Shown here: in pieces, positions 6,650 through 6,669 of the stretch
How positions within the stretch are numbered: position 1 is the first letter of the stretch
How the letters are laid out: each line of letters starts with the position of its first letter
Source: Campylobacterales bacterium
Lineage (GTDB): Bacteria; Campylobacterota; Campylobacteria; Campylobacterales; QNZT01
Direction: 5' to 3'
Assembly (NCBI GenBank): GCA_027081495.1
Contig: JALWKJ010000052.1
Location: 1 to 6,669, forward strand
DNA length: 6,669 nucleotides
The notes under the pieces: model-generated
What the model was told of the DNA's origin: nothing
Database searches by the model: none
What the model saw: the letters and a program-made list of their open reading frames with translations, nothing else
Made by a program: the position numbers and the translations under genes

Positions 6650-6669
6650 ATTAAATTATTTTATTTTTG

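Noticed and set aside
6621..6660. Fur box ahead of the lipoprotein gene
   Set aside because: TGAGAAT and ATT-like halves occur, but they do not line up as a 7-1-7 repeat. In such AT-rich DNA the partial match is not evidence.
1..6669. A new defence, mobile or biosynthetic system
   Set aside because: No transposase, integrase, terminal repeat, CRISPR-type array, toxin-antitoxin pair or nuclease is visible. Three genes are standard housekeeping genes, and the fourth is a single lipoprotein of unknown role with no accessory partners in the window.

Overview
The window looks like chromosomal DNA of a Campylobacterota (epsilonproteobacterial) species, with four protein genes and very little intergenic space. 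Three things point there: the gene order ilvB-ilvH-lpxD, which I recall from Campylobacter jejuni (Cj0574-Cj0576); a short apolipoprotein N-acyltransferase of about 425 residues, near the size I recall for Helicobacter and Campylobacter; and promoters made of a good -10 box behind T-rich DNA with no clear -35. The genus cannot be fixed from this window. The Lnt sequence feels closer to Sulfurimonas-like sulfur oxidisers than to Campylobacter, but that is an impression from memory.

Layout. Positions 1-3081 (minus strand) hold a tightly coupled operon transcribed right to left: ilvB (acetolactate synthase large subunit), ilvH (its valine-binding small subunit) and lpxD (lipid A acyltransferase, cut by the left edge of the window). 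The junctions are a 4-nt ATGA overlap and a 1-nt TGATG overlap. Positions 3082-3219 are a divergent promoter region. Positions 3220-4497 (plus strand) hold lnt, the enzyme that adds the third acyl chain to lipoproteins. Positions 4491-6527 (minus strand) hold a 678-residue lipoprotein, convergent with lnt and overlapping its end by 7 nt. It has a lipobox, a Gln/Thr-rich linker, one cadherin/Big-like domain, three PKD/Ig-like domains and a C-terminal CAP (SCP/PR-1) domain. Positions 6528-6669 are its upstream region, AT-rich, with a candidate promoter and a small palindrome.

How the genes fit together. The first operon joins branched-chain amino acid synthesis (IlvBH) to outer-membrane lipid A synthesis (LpxD). 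Lnt and the lipoprotein are related as enzyme and likely substrate: the lipoprotein carries a Cys at position 19 that Lnt would N-acylate. Three of the four genes therefore concern the envelope.

No mobile element, CRISPR array, tRNA, rRNA or defence system was seen. The least ordinary item is the PKD-PKD-PKD-CAP lipoprotein, whose role is unknown. The rest is housekeeping.
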